A stretch of 64,000 nt of DNA from Mytilus galloprovincialis (taxonomy: Eukaryota; Mollusca; Bivalvia; Mytilida; Mytilidae): the NCBI RefSeq assembly GCF_965363235.1, contig NC_134838.1, positions 15,036,441-15,100,440 on the forward strand. Direction: 5' to 3'. A program made the translations under genes and the position numbers. The notes under the pieces were generated by a model, which saw only the letters and a list, made by a program, of their open reading frames with translations, did not search any database and was not told the DNA's origin. Shown one piece after another: positions 22,832 through 33,974 of this stretch. Within the stretch, counting starts at the first letter, position 1; each line of letters opens with the position of its first letter.

Positions 22832-24864
22832 ACCGTTCCCTGATTTGTTTTTATTTTTTATTTCATAGATAGTCATTATTGAAAATTCATAAAATTTATG
22901 TTACTGTTTTACTGCGATCGTTATATCTGATTTGAATAAAATAGAGAGAAACATATTCTTATGTGTTGTTTACTGCATCATCAAGCGGTGAAACCAATAA
23001 ATAAAGCCCATTCTACATGCAAATCACTCTTCCTTTATATGATTTAGAATGATTATTGAATTCCAATGTTTGTAGATCTCTTATAGTTCCATGCATGTTT
23101 GCTTCATGGAAAATAAAATTCTTTTCCATATGAGTCTTAAACTTTTATGCATGGATTTCGATAAATTTAAAATCCCAAACTGTTGTTCTGGGGTGGGTTT
23201 TTTTTCGTCTTTTTCCTGGATAACTTCGGAATTAAGTGAAAAATGTATCGAGGAAATCCCGAATTTAACCCATAAAAAGTGGAGCTATGTCTATGTTTAG
23301 ATGTATGCGCAAACCTTCAGCGGGCTGGTAAGGACCTATAGGGAAGGAGACCCCGAAGTCACGTGTTACTGTGAAAGAGATACCATTTCTCTTATTAAAA
23401 AATCATCAATAGCAGCATACTTTAAAGATTTTTGGGTTTTTTTTTTTTGCTTTTTACGATTAGTTTATTATTTTTTTTAATGGAATGTAATGGTCATATG
23501 TTAAAGAGAAAAAATCCATTCCAGTTAATGCAAGAAACGTTTAAAGGAGATTTGTAGTAAGATAATCAATCGACTAAAATCCAAAACTTTAGAGCTAGTA
23601 TAACAATAAGTCGTTATTTCAATAGTGTCGTTCTATGAAAAATTATTTTGACTTCATCATATTTCCTCCCTTTTTATAAGCAATTTTGTTCATGGACAAT
23701 TAAAATTCATTTTGTGTTTTACAAAAATGTAAACTTCATATCCTTTCTCAGCTTCCATATATGTATATGTGACTAGCCATAAGATCTCTAAGCTAATGAG
23801 AGTACATTGTGTCTTGTTTAAAAATAAACATTCTTTGCATCTTTTCCCAGTACATAAATATACTGAAACAATATTTAGGTTCTTATTTCTCGTAAAACTC
23901 TGAGGCCCCTCATGGGGGGGGGGGTCCTAGTAATCACATAATCACCATTTTTTTGCCAATATAATCACATAATCATTAAATATTTGCTTATCTTTAGTAA
24001 TCAAATAATCATAAACTAAAAATACAGTCCTAGGTAATCAAATAATCATGAACTATTTGGCTTATTAATCAAATAATCATTAAAAAAACGGCCAAGTAAT
24101 CACATAATCAAAAACCCCATGAGGGCCCTCAGCTCTGTTATAGACCTGTCACATTAAGAATTCATTAAGATCAATAACTTCCTTCAAGGGAATTAACATC
24201 CCTGTCTAACAATTCCATGCCTGTTTCTATATAAAAGGTAGCCGGTGATATGCAGTTTTAAACTTACATTAAGTTATTTGTTCTTATAAGGTAATACATT
24301 TAAATATTCTTTGAAAAAAATTCTTTAGAACATTATGCTTTTGGAGATTTTCAATTATGATTTCGAAGTTTTCTGAAATAGGTCGTTCTCAGATATTCAA
24401 GTAGTAGAATCAACTGTAACCACTTTTGATTAAAATTGAAATCTATATTTTTCGCTGCAGATTTAGAAATAATGCTAAGACAATGGCATCCCGCTTTACA
24501 TATAGATCAGATAAATAATCTCAGCATCTAGGACAAAAAGCCCATAATTTCTGGACATTTATCAAATTTGATCAAAAATGTCACTCATCACCATAATATT
24601 TCTGGAGCTAAACTGCCAAATTTCATACAATTTCATTCCAACACCAATTCATCATCCACACTATAGCCACTAAGGCTTCCTCATAGCTTCATGAAACCAT
24701 TATTCCCTATTGTTTTATTTGGAACAACGTTCCGTTTTTGCTTTGCTAATATGCTTTGTCTATATGCTTTTTTGTGCTTCTGTGTTACATATTTGTGTGT
24801 TTTTATAGTGATTAAGATTATAACACCATGTTGACTGCTGAACCCATATTTTTGACATTTTTAG
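22832..24864. other. Intergenic, no gene seen; low-complexity 'gtaatcacataatc' block
   Basis: AT-rich. A G-run at 23917-23925 is followed by an irregular array of taatcacataatca/taatcaaataatcat words from about 23930 to 24115. The text ccctcatgggg before it and ccccatgagggccctc after it are inverted, so the block is probably an element about 230 bp long with short inverted ends (about 23892-24130). The rest shows nothing supportable. Confidence 0.4.
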
Positions 24865-25070
24865 CTATTATATCTGTTTGTTTTGTTCACACATCGCTGT
24901 CAATATAATAGAATTCAATGTGATTTTCATACAAGTGAGAGGTTTAGCTAGCTATAAAAATAAAACCATTCGTTTGATGTGTTTGAGCTTTTGATTTTTC
25001 CATTTGATTAGGGACTTTCCGTTTTGCATTTCCTCGGAGTTCAGTATTTTTGTGATTTTACTTTTTTCCA
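24865..25070 (-). repeat. Inverted copy of the intron 5/intron 10 dispersed repeat
   Basis: Complementary to 3240-3340 (tgttttgttcacacatcg, tatagctagctaaacc type words) and to 13985-14070 (gggactttccgttttgcatt type words, ggagttcagtatttttgtga). Non-coding. Confidence 0.55.
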
Positions 25071-26369
25071 GTTGGATTGATGTGTAGTCAACCCAGGGGT
25101 CTATATTTTGCTACTTTTCAGTCCACATATACCCATACATCAATCCATCTGGCCATCGTTTTAATTTGAATGTACGTCTTGTGTGTTTAACAGCTTTGAT
25201 TATGATTTCAAATTAACATTTTATTGATTTAATCATTATCATACGGTAATTTTCATTGGTAGTGCAGTATATTTCATCTGTCCACGGTTAGTTATTTATT
25301 TTATCTATTGAAATTTTTTATCTTTTTTCATTTCTATATTTTTTGTTTATCAAATTAGAAACAATTCAATCCTAAATTATATTTAACAGTGACATTGTCA
25401 AAGTGTACTTTTTCATAATTTAGCTTTGAACTTTACTGGTCCCCTGAAAATTTTGGTATATACATTGCAGAATTTGTTTTTAATTAGATTATAAAGTATA
25501 AAACTATATTTACAAAATGTACAAATATTATGTTACTGTAAAAACATTGCATGTATGACAAATAAAGTATGTGACCGTTCATGTATTCATAGTCTCCTGA
25601 TTTGAAAGACGACAACTTCACGATATGGAACCTTTGTCATTTGAAATTGACTGGAGTTACCCAATAAAAGTTTTAAAACACGACTAATAAATGTCTCTAA
25701 TACAATTATTTGGAAATCAGTTTAAAACTTGGATGTCCCGAACAAAATGCAGTTTTTTGCTAATCAAAATTGTGGAACTGAATTTCCTCATGAGAAACAT
25801 AACCAAACACAACATAAAAAGTACCAAATGCTAGAATTGACAATTTCAAACACGACATTGGCAACATGACAACTTAACTTTACTTTTTTTTTATTTTTTT
25901 TTATAAATATCATATTTTCGTCTTGAAACTTCTTTTTTTTTTTTAAAGTTTCATGAGAAATTTTTACGTTATACCTGGATTGTATTCAGATGTCAGGATT
26001 TCATTTCATAATATTTAAGATCATTTTTTTCCACGATTTTTAAATCGAAAGAACCCTTTACAGATGTACAAATGTGAAGACAGGTGTATATAAAACGACT
26101 GTGCATCTGTTAGAATGTATTCTTGGATGTGTATATATACTATACATGTTAAGATCGATATAAGCTGTACATTTGTAAAGATGAATATAAACTTCATCTT
26201 AATAACGATATTAATTTAATCAATTCTTTACAGTTTGTATTCATTTTCAGAGAATATATAGTAAAAACGATCTCACCATATGCACATTGTATTTTCGGCT
26301 CTTTTGGCACTCATGACAGAACATCATCTTGTTGAGATCTATTAACCCCTTCCAATACTACCTGTGGGC
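25071..26369. other. Intergenic, nothing recognised
   Basis: Very AT-rich with homopolymer T tracts around 25885-25945. No ORF with domain features, no inverted repeat of note and no RNA gene was found. Confidence 0.5.
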
Positions 26370-27400
26370 TTCATGTTTGATAGGAACGAACTGATCCAGG
26401 AGTTTGTCCGGTCCCTTACTCCATAAAATTGAAGTTTGTACAGAAGTCTCGTATGAGGAACCTTGTCAAAAGCCTTTTGAAAGTCCAGGAGTATGATGTC
26501 CACCTGTTTTCCATTTGAAATGTATTTGGCTATATGATCGATGGTAATGATAAGCTGGCTTTCACATGATAGATGTGTTTCCTTAAACCGTGTTGGTTGT
26601 CACTGAGTATATTTCGTTGATCAAAATGTTTTATAATGCTGCTGTGAACTATTTGCTCTAAAAGCTCACAAGTTATGGAGGTAAGGGACGATATCAAAAG
26701 TTCAATGTAGGATAAAAAAACTTCATATAGTTTTTTTACTGACCCCCTTACTCCCTACCCCCCCCCCCCCCCTCTCTTAACTTAATTTGGGAAAAAATTG
26801 ATTGACCAATAAGGATCTATATTAAATCGATATCAATTAAAAAAAAAGTTGTAGCAATTTTGACGCCTCACCCACAAACTATTTGAATTTAGTGTTTTAT
26901 CCTTCATTGATTTTTGATGTCGTCCCTAAGGGAGACATGACGATAATTGGCCGCTGGGTAAATATCCTTTCTTATATAATGAAACTGTTGGTACCTCTCC
27001 AATCGTGGGAACTTCTCCTGTGTTAATTGGAAATTGAAAGGTTCTTGTAAGAATTGGTGATAATTCTGCAGCAATTATTTGCAGTATTTTGGTCAGTATT
27101 TTATCTGGTCGTGATGCTTAGTTGGTGTCTAAGGGTTTTAAGTAGTTTGAAACCCACGTTTTCATTCACTTTGACGTCATTCATAGAATTGATGTTACTA
27201 TAAGACCTTTATCGAGAATAGTGCTGCCATCTTCCTTGGTGAAAACCGAAAAAAACTGTTCATTCAAGATATTGGCTTTACTCTGACTGTCGCTTTTTAT
27301 GAGCCTTCCTTGTTTTTTTAGTGGTGCAACTCCAACAGAATCCTGTCCTTTGCTCTTCAAGAATGACCAAAATCTTTTTTTCGGTTTCTCAGTGTAACTG
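26370..27400 (-). mobile_element. Decayed non-LTR retrotransposon (LINE) reverse transcriptase
   Basis: On the minus strand, translated pieces appear in the correct order: KKRFWSFLKSKGQDSVGVA and ANILNEQFFSVFTKEDG (linker upstream of RT), PDKILTKILQIIAAELSPIL and TGEVPTIGEVPTVSLYKKG (RT blocks 1-2), then after a nested insertion ELLEQIVHSSIIKHF and VDIILLDFQKAFDKVPH (RT block with the F-x-KAFD motif). Frameshifts and stops separate the pieces, so it is dead. The target-primed reverse transcriptase class is clear; the clade (Jockey, CR1 or similar) is not decided. Confidence 0.75.
26685..26926. mobile_element. Harbinger-like MITE nested in the LINE
   Basis: A 242-bp insertion bounded by gggacgatatcaaaag and its near-inverted complement (cttttga-type, ending gacgtcgtccc-like), flanked by a 3-bp TAA/TTA direct repeat. 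Removal with one copy of the repeat brings the LINE reading back in frame on both sides. It contains a C-run of about 17 bases. No ORF, so non-autonomous. Confidence 0.65.
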
Positions 27401-27501
27401 ATATAGAGGGGTCATCATAGGTTCTAAACGCCTAAATACAATAGTTCGAAAAACAAGTACTAGAATAACCTTTAAGTTCTATATGATTTATTAGTCTTTA
27501 A

Positions 27502-28222
27502 GGTAGCAATACAAAGATTTTATGACTCCAACTCCCAAGTTTTAAAATGCTGTAACTTTCTTAATAATGTTTGAAAATTTATAAAAATGGTAGTTTTGGA
27601 TAGCTAACAGATTACTCTTTCAAATTAATGCAATGTTAGTATCATGCAACAATTATGTAACCATATATAATGTTAACTGTGTCTAAAATATTTTTCACCA
27701 AATTTCCACTTTCAAATGAAATTAGCTTCTGCATAGGTATCCCTAGAGGGTTGATTTTATTATATGTTGTTCCTATGGCCATTATCTACAAAGGGGTGTC
27801 TCAGATTTCAGATAGAATGTATAGAACAAATTTTACACCTAATTAAACATTATCTTCTTTTATGTGGTTAGGATGTTTACACTAATTAGAGATTTATGAG
27901 ATAATGGAATACCATAGAGACAATCTGAGACAACCTTTTGAAACCCATGATATGTTGATTAAGATTTCGTTAAAATTTTCTGTATAGTTAAAGAAATGAT
28001 AGAGCTAAATTCATTCAAGTGAACTTACCCAGATTTGGCCACTAATTACATAATAATTGATTACATAATGATTGTATAATAAAAATATTGCATTCATTTA
28101 AAAGATTAATCTTTTATCTATCTATGTATACCTCTTTTATTATTTTCTATGCATTCATAAGAAAGTTACAGCATTTCAAAGGTTAGTGATTGGAAGTAAA
28201 AAAATCTTTGTAGTGTGCTACC
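27502..28222. mobile_element. TIR element with TTAA target sites
   Basis: The left end ggtagcaatacaaagatttt and right end (complement reads ggtagcacactacaaagatt) are inverted for about 60 bp, including gctgtaactttctta. Both ends abut TTAA, as in piggyBac-type insertions. The interior is AT-rich with no transposase ORF. About 720 bp, non-autonomous. Confidence 0.6.
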
Positions 28223-28863
28223 TTAAATTTGTATTGTATCATAAAAACTAGATCTACTATGTTTTAAAAAAATATTTACTTTTTTTATAAATTGGAAATT
28301 TCACAATTTATCTTGAAAATTGTAATAGAAACATTTTGAAGTTTCCACTTAACAAAACATGGAATAATACAGTGACACTTGTAAGTTATTGTCATCGTAA
28401 TACTATATGTGATAACTATGTATTTTATTGAATTTACAAGTTTGTGTATAATGTGTTACATTATATTACTAATAAAACAGGTTGGCTGTGCATGTCACTA
28501 AAATATGTTGCTAATTTATACTTGAGTAAACATTTTACTTTCTTTAAGAAACTGATGACAATTAATACATTGTTAGGATTAATAAATTGTCAGGGTATAA
28601 GTCCAAAAGATAAAAGAAAATGTTTATATGTTGCTCAAGCATCAACATTGTAATACCTAATTGGTACGAGAAAGCTATATTGAAGGATTTGAATAAAACA
28701 ATTATTGGTGATGTAAGTCACAGTTATAGGAATTCGCAAGCAAGATGGTTGTAGATTTATACTTATGATTAAATAAACAGAATATACATTTATTAATATA
28801 CATTTCAGGAAGCGGAGGGTCGAATGGTATTTCTTAACATTAAAATTAAATTATATATAATAG
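28223..28863. other. Intergenic, nothing recognised
   Basis: AT-rich spacer between two TIR elements. The open frame at 28444-28653 has no domain-like features and is not supported as a gene. Confidence 0.4.
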
Positions 28864-28866
28864 TTA

Positions 28867-30120
28867 GGGGACGACCATTTGATATTCTGGGGGGGGGGGG
28901 GGGGCAGGAGGATTTTGAACATAGATAACTCAGCCTTGATAATCACAAAAATAAATGGTTTGTTCTGTGGTAGTTTGAAAATAAATTACCTGACTTGCAA
29001 TGTATAGAAAATAAATAACTCAGCAGGTCTAATCGAACGTATGAGATGGCACCAGATTCTTCATAAATTCATTTTTTTTTCCCAAAAAAAAAATCTGGAA
29101 ACACTTCCCAAATTTTTTAATAACAAAAGTATAAATATTATTTAAATATACTTTAAATGTCTGAAAATTGGTTTCATTTAACTTGAAGTATATTGTCTCA
29201 GGAAACCTTACCTCGCCTTTATTTTAACAGGGCCGTAACTCCATGTAGGAAATTTCAAAACCAAACGCTTGTCTCCATATCAAATTGTGTTCACGGCCTT
29301 GCAAGAAGAAAGTTCTGTTTTCCCTCAGACTTATAGCCCTGATTTTTCGGGATCAATGTTTCTTATTTATTTGTCTTTTGTTCATTGATTGCCCTTCTGT
29401 ATTCTGTTAATGTTGCATTCCTTTTGTAATCTAGTAATTTTGTTATGAACTTGATCATGAGTTTAAAAAAAAAAACAGCAGCCACAGGCTTAACTATGTG
29501 AATTCTATTTTTGCTTTATCATGCACATTGGTCTTTTGATGTTTTCCCTAGAAACTTCAGTCTTACACTGAATTTATACATTTTGCTTTGAGACCAAAAT
29601 ATTGTCAAAAAATTTTTAAAACAAAACTTCATTTTCAGATTATGAAAGGTTCTTCCGAACACCCAGAAAGCATGATTTTGCATCATTTGTTCTATAGCTT
29701 CTTGGGCCTTCAGTGGCTCCAAAACCCTTCAAAAAAAATTTTGCCTCGCTCCGCTCGGCGTAGTAGGTTTGCCAAAACATTTAAAAGTGCCTAGTTATAA
29801 CTAAACTTAATACTATGTGTATATGCAGTTGGGAATTTAAAAGATTCATTTCTGTAGAGGGGGATGGTTAATCTAATTAAATGTTACATAATGACTTGAC
29901 TATACTATATGTATTATTTATAAACAAAACATTTAAAAAATTGTATGTTTTCGAATATCAAAAATATTGTTGTGAAAATGAATAATCAGTCCCTTGCTGT
30001 AATGAAAATGAAAAATCTTGCTTCAATAGTACAGAAAATGAATAATCTGTCCTCTTAGTTTGCAAAAATAAATAACCGATCAAAAACAAATCCTCCCCAG
30101 AATATCAAATGGTCGTCCCC
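28867..30120. mobile_element. Harbinger-like TIR element, 1.25 kb
   Basis: The ends ggggacgaccatttgatatt and its perfect inverted copy are flanked by TTA on both sides. A G-run of about 18 follows the left TIR. Sub-terminal sequence also repeats inverted (ggaggatttt near 28910 and aaatcctcc near 30090; ataaataac words at both sides). The interior includes a gcctcgctccgctcggcg hairpin word at about 29745 that also occurs in the transposon at 45185-46908. No transposase is readable. Confidence 0.65.
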
Positions 30121-30174
30121 TTAATACTTATGCACCGAATTTACCAAAATATAAAAATGCATTTTTTTTTTTCT

Positions 30175-30423
30175 TCAAAAGGGTAAAAGATTCGATACTG
30201 AAAGCCAGTTTGTTGTTACAAAGTCCTCGCTTAGTAATTTATCAGTAATACAGAGATTACTTTCTTTGAAATGCAAATCGTTATTATAGACAATGGCGTA
30301 GGAAACGAGTTGAGATATAAACAACCCAATGTGGCACCAAAGGAATGTTACCATATAAAAAATGGGAATGCGCAATAAGAAACGAAAAATCGTCTCTTTT
30401 GTCGTATTATTTATGTAGTTCAT
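30175..30423 (-). pseudogene. Retroelement C-terminal fragment
   Basis: The open frame contains SQLVSYAIVYNN followed by CITDKLLSEDF. This resembles the C-terminal text of the retroelement at 45030-47110 (SKLIRYSRAC, then a DFLDRGLLL-type segment). It is short, diverged and lacks catalytic motifs, so it is at most a relic. Alternative: a chance ORF. Confidence 0.4.
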
Positions 30424-31413
30424 GTGTAAAACTAAAATATCTAAATTAATCTTGAAAAGGACAGATATTGATGTTCATATTTGATTTATTTAAAGTAGTT
30501 GCTTTGAGCAAATTTAGACAGTATATTTAGAAAGTTCTTGACTTCGCCAAAAATATATCATAAAAAATCGATAAGTGTTATAAACATTTAAGAGAATTTA
30601 AGACGAATCTTTACTGAGTTTGGTCATAAGTGATTGGTATGACTATAAATATTCACTTCTGTTATTGTACTATGAACAACAAAATTATTACTATACTATA
30701 TTTTATTTTGCAAAATAATATTTCCGTATTCCATCAATTTATAACTAACATCAAAATTATTTTCATTTAGCTGTTAACATTTTTCTATTTAGCGGCATTT
30801 TGTTCAATGTTGTTGTTGTCTTTCTTATATTGTTTAACATCTAACCCTATAATTCATTGATTTTATATTTACATTGTGTCATAGATCAAATTTATTCGTT
30901 CAGTGTATGTTCACTTGTTTGTGTCAATTTGTCTTTTGATTGAGTTAAGCTTTTTCAATTGATATTTTATAGTATGTCTTTCTATGTTGTGTTGTTAAAC
31001 TATTGTCTCAGGTAGGATGAAGATTAGAACTTATTAAAACGTTTAAACCTGCTGCATTTGTTTGCACCTGTCCTAAGTCAGGAACCCAATGTTCAGTGGA
31101 TATCGTTTGTTCTTGTGGTTCATAATTGTTTCAGATTCTTGATTTTCGTTTTTAATACATTGTATAGATTAGACGGTTGGTTTTCCTACTTCTGCTTGAC
31201 CAATTCGAAATACGTAAGAGTTTAAACACAAACCGGTTTATTCAATATAAACACCAATAGATGACCACCATAAAGACATGCACTCTAAATGACCATAAAG
31301 ACATGCACTCTAAATGACGATACACTAAAATCATCAAATTTGCATAAAGATAAGCACACGGATCTTGATATGTGTAAAACATCATCTACAGATGAATTCG
31401 TCAATCATGACAT
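30424..31413. other. Intergenic, with a dispersed repeat at about 30990-31150
   Basis: The segment 30990-31150 (attgtctcaggtaggatga, aacgtttaaacctgc, gcacctgtcctaagtcagga, tcgtttgttc) is a diverged copy of the repeat at 41545-41700. The remainder, including 31200-31413, shows a short duplicated word (gaccataaagacatgcactc) but no gene. It contains the likely 5' leader of the glycosyltransferase gene. Confidence 0.45.
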
Positions 31414-33873
31414 ATGAAACTCTCCCAACCCCATCCCATATTGAAACCTAAAGAAAATATGCTTTTGTATAAATTGTCCATTTCTTGTTTTTCCAGATAT
31501 TTATTTAACAGAAGGATCTTTTTAATCAGGATGAATAAACGTGCAAGTCATCATTCAAAGAAGATAATTTTGTCCTTATTAATTGTCAGTTTTTTGTCAT
31601 GGAAGTTTTTACCAAACTTAAACAGATCAGGACAAACACTTCACCACGTTATAAAAACAAGTAATTACATAGGATATGACAATCGACACACACTAAAACA
31701 GGTTTTAACAACCAGTGGAAACACAAGTGATAACAGTCGACACATACTAAACCAGGATTCAACATCAAGTGGTAACACAAGTGGAAACACAAGTGGTAAC
31801 AATCGACACACACTAAACCAGGTTATAACATCAACTGGTAACACAAGTGAAAACACAAGTGGTAACAGTCGACACACACTAAACCAGGTTTTAACATCAA
31901 GTGTTTACAAAAGATATGATAGTCGTCCTCACATGGTTATGGGAATACTTAGTGTCCCACAAAATAACATTTTTAGAGAAGCCTCAAGAAACACGTGGAT
32001 TAAAACCCTGAATAAACTAAAAAATTACCTCCCGTTCCGAATAACGTATAAATTTCTACTTGATGAGGCAACCAAAAACACATTAGAGGAAAACAATATT
32101 CATCAAGATATCCTGTTTTTAAATATAACGGATAGAGGGCGGGCTTTTAAATTTGGCAAAAAATTGTATACGTGGATTAAATATATTCATCAACGTTATC
32201 CAGATGTTTTACTTGGTGCGAAATTAGACGATGATGCTTATTTGTGTGTGCCTCAGATATTTGAAAGGTTAAACAATGTCAAATCTAATAATTTGTATTA
32301 CGGCTTGAAGCATGGCACTGGCAAGAAAGTTTCGATATCAGTAAGAATAGATGAGTATTTTGTTGTTTTTGGAAAAACTCTAATTACAAGAATATCAAAT
32401 AGGAGTTACTGTCCTAGCAAAAACTGCTCGAATGGTACGCTGATCGACACAAATAATGGAGGTACGTCACTTGGCGCGTGGCTCGCCGAATATACAGACA
32501 TCGACTTCCAAAGTGACAATGGAAGAATGATTCAACATTTTCCGTGGCTAAATAGGAAATCAATAAAGTCAAATCTTTGCGAGAAAAAAGTAGTCATTCA
32601 TAAAATTTCCATTGACGGAATGCTTAAGTTACAAAATTATAATGAAAATAATACATTAGCTTCAAAAGTCTCTAGTATTGTTTCTGTTACCGGAATAAGT
32701 TTTACCGGGAAAGTGGTAAATAATACATTTGCTTCAAAAATCTCCAGTATTGGTTCTGTTACAGGAATAAGTTTTACCGGGAAAGTGGTAAGAACTCTTC
32801 CCGCTACTTTAGAACAGAACAACATGGAATTAGCATATCACGATAGTTTTACTCTCTGTGATAATTGGGCAGTGGTTACAACAATATTTCCTCCGACAAA
32901 AGCCATTCATTTCATTTCAAAGTTGTCCGATTGGTGTCTTGTTATTGTGGCTGACGTCATAACGCCACCACAAGATAACTTTGTAAAAAATATTACCGAA
33001 GGAAATCAAAAGAAAATCAAATATCTTTCTGTGAAAGAACAACAAATGTTATACCCTATGCTTTCAAGCGTTATTCCCTTCAGACATTTTGGACGAAAAA
33101 ACATAGGATATATATATGCTATTCAACATAAAGCCAAAGTCATATGGGATTTCGACGACGATAACGAAGGGATAGTCGACTTGAGCGATTTTAAATCTGC
33201 AAAATATTCAACAAACTGTAGAGAGATGGATATCAATCTTTTCAACCCCTATCCGTATTTTGTTCAACCGCGTATTCGTGTTTGGCCGAGAGGATTTCCA
33301 TTGCAGAGCATAAAAGACCAGAACACATTCCCAGAAGTCTGTGAAATAGACAAACCAATCAACATTGGTGTTATACAGTCATTAGCTAATGGCCAAGCAG
33401 ATGTTGACGCTATATACCGCTTCACACATGACTTCCCTTTCAATTTCACTGCTGAGAGATACATTGTTTTACCAAAGAACAAATATGCACCTTTCAATGC
33501 CCAGGCAACGATGTGGTTTCCACAAGCATTTATGTACATGGCATTGCCTTTAAGTGTGAATGGTCGGGTAAGTGATATATGGAGAAGTTATATAGCAGAC
33601 TTCTTTTTTCACAAGACTGGACTGTCTTTGGTGTTTACCAAACCTTATGTTAACCACCAAAGAACTGCCCATAAAATTATTGCTGACTTTAATGGAGAGT
33701 TAAGTTTATACGAAAAGAGCCTTCAGTTTGTCGACTTGCTATCAAACAGTAGTTTTAACAGTATGAAAGAGGTATATGAAAGTCTGTACCAGAGGAACTT
33801 TATTGATGATAAAGATTTAAGATTCATTATTGCATGGACAAAAACCTTTCTATATATCACACAAAAGAATTAA
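31414..33873 (+). CDS. GT31 galactosyltransferase-like and DUF288/STELLO-like fusion protein
   Basis: One uninterrupted 819-codon frame. A later ATG at 31531 (codon 40) directly follows tttttaatcag, a good splice acceptor, and starts MNKRASHHSKKIILSLLIVS, a classical type II membrane anchor. The mature start may therefore be residue 40 and the upstream part an intron or leader. Residues about 87-165 are a tandem stem repeat (RHTLNQ with S/T and NTS sequons). Residues about 173-420 match the Galactosyl_T fold: R-x4-R-x-TW (FREASRNTW), an LDDDAYL metal-binding motif at about 271-277, and GGTSLGAWLAEY. A 24-residue segment is duplicated at about 415-460. Residues about 475-800 resemble DUF288/STELLO glycosyltransferases: WAVVTTIFPPTKAI, GYIYAIQHKAK, then WDFDDDNEG at about 578. 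A Golgi location is inferred. The acceptor and donor sugars are unknown. Confidence 0.85.
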   Translation: MKLSQPHPILKPKENMLLYKLSISCFSRYLFNRRIFLIRMNKRASHHSKKIILSLLIVSFLSWKFLPNLNRSGQTLHHVIKTSNYIGYDNRHTLKQVLTTSGNTSDNSRHILNQDSTSSGNTSGNTSGNNRHTLNQVITSTGNTSENTSGNSRHTLNQVLTSSVYKRYDSRPHMVMGILSVPQNNIFREASRNTWIKTLNKLKNYLPFRITYKFLLDEATKNTLEENNIHQDILFLNITDRGRAFKFGKKLYTWIKYIHQRYPDVLLGAKLDDDAYLCVPQIFERLNNVKSNNLYYGLKHGTGKKVSISVRIDEYFVVFGKTLITRISNRSYCPSKNCSNGTLIDTNNGGTSLGAWLAEYTDIDFQSDNGRMIQHFPWLNRKSIKSNLCEKKVVIHKISIDGMLKLQNYNENNTLASKVSSIVSVTGISFTGKVVNNTFASKISSIGSVTGISFTGKVVRTLPATLEQNNMELAYHDSFTLCDNWAVVTTIFPPTKAIHFISKLSDWCLVIVADVITPPQDNFVKNITEGNQKKIKYLSVKEQQMLYPMLSSVIPFRHFGRKNIGYIYAIQHKAKVIWDFDDDNEGIVDLSDFKSAKYSTNCREMDINLFNPYPYFVQPRIRVWPRGFPLQSIKDQNTFPEVCEIDKPINIGVIQSLANGQADVDAIYRFTHDFPFNFTAERYIVLPKNKYAPFNAQATMWFPQAFMYMALPLSVNGRVSDIWRSYIADFFFHKTGLSLVFTKPYVNHQRTAHKIIADFNGELSLYEKSLQFVDLLSNSSFNSMKEVYESLYQRNFIDDKDLRFIIAWTKTFLYITQKN

Positions 33874-33974
33874 GAATAATATCAGATTTTAACATCGCAT
33901 TTTTTTTATACCAGATGTATTATCAGCCCAAAGTTGAATATCAACCCAAGAGCCGAATACAGATGATATGCAGT

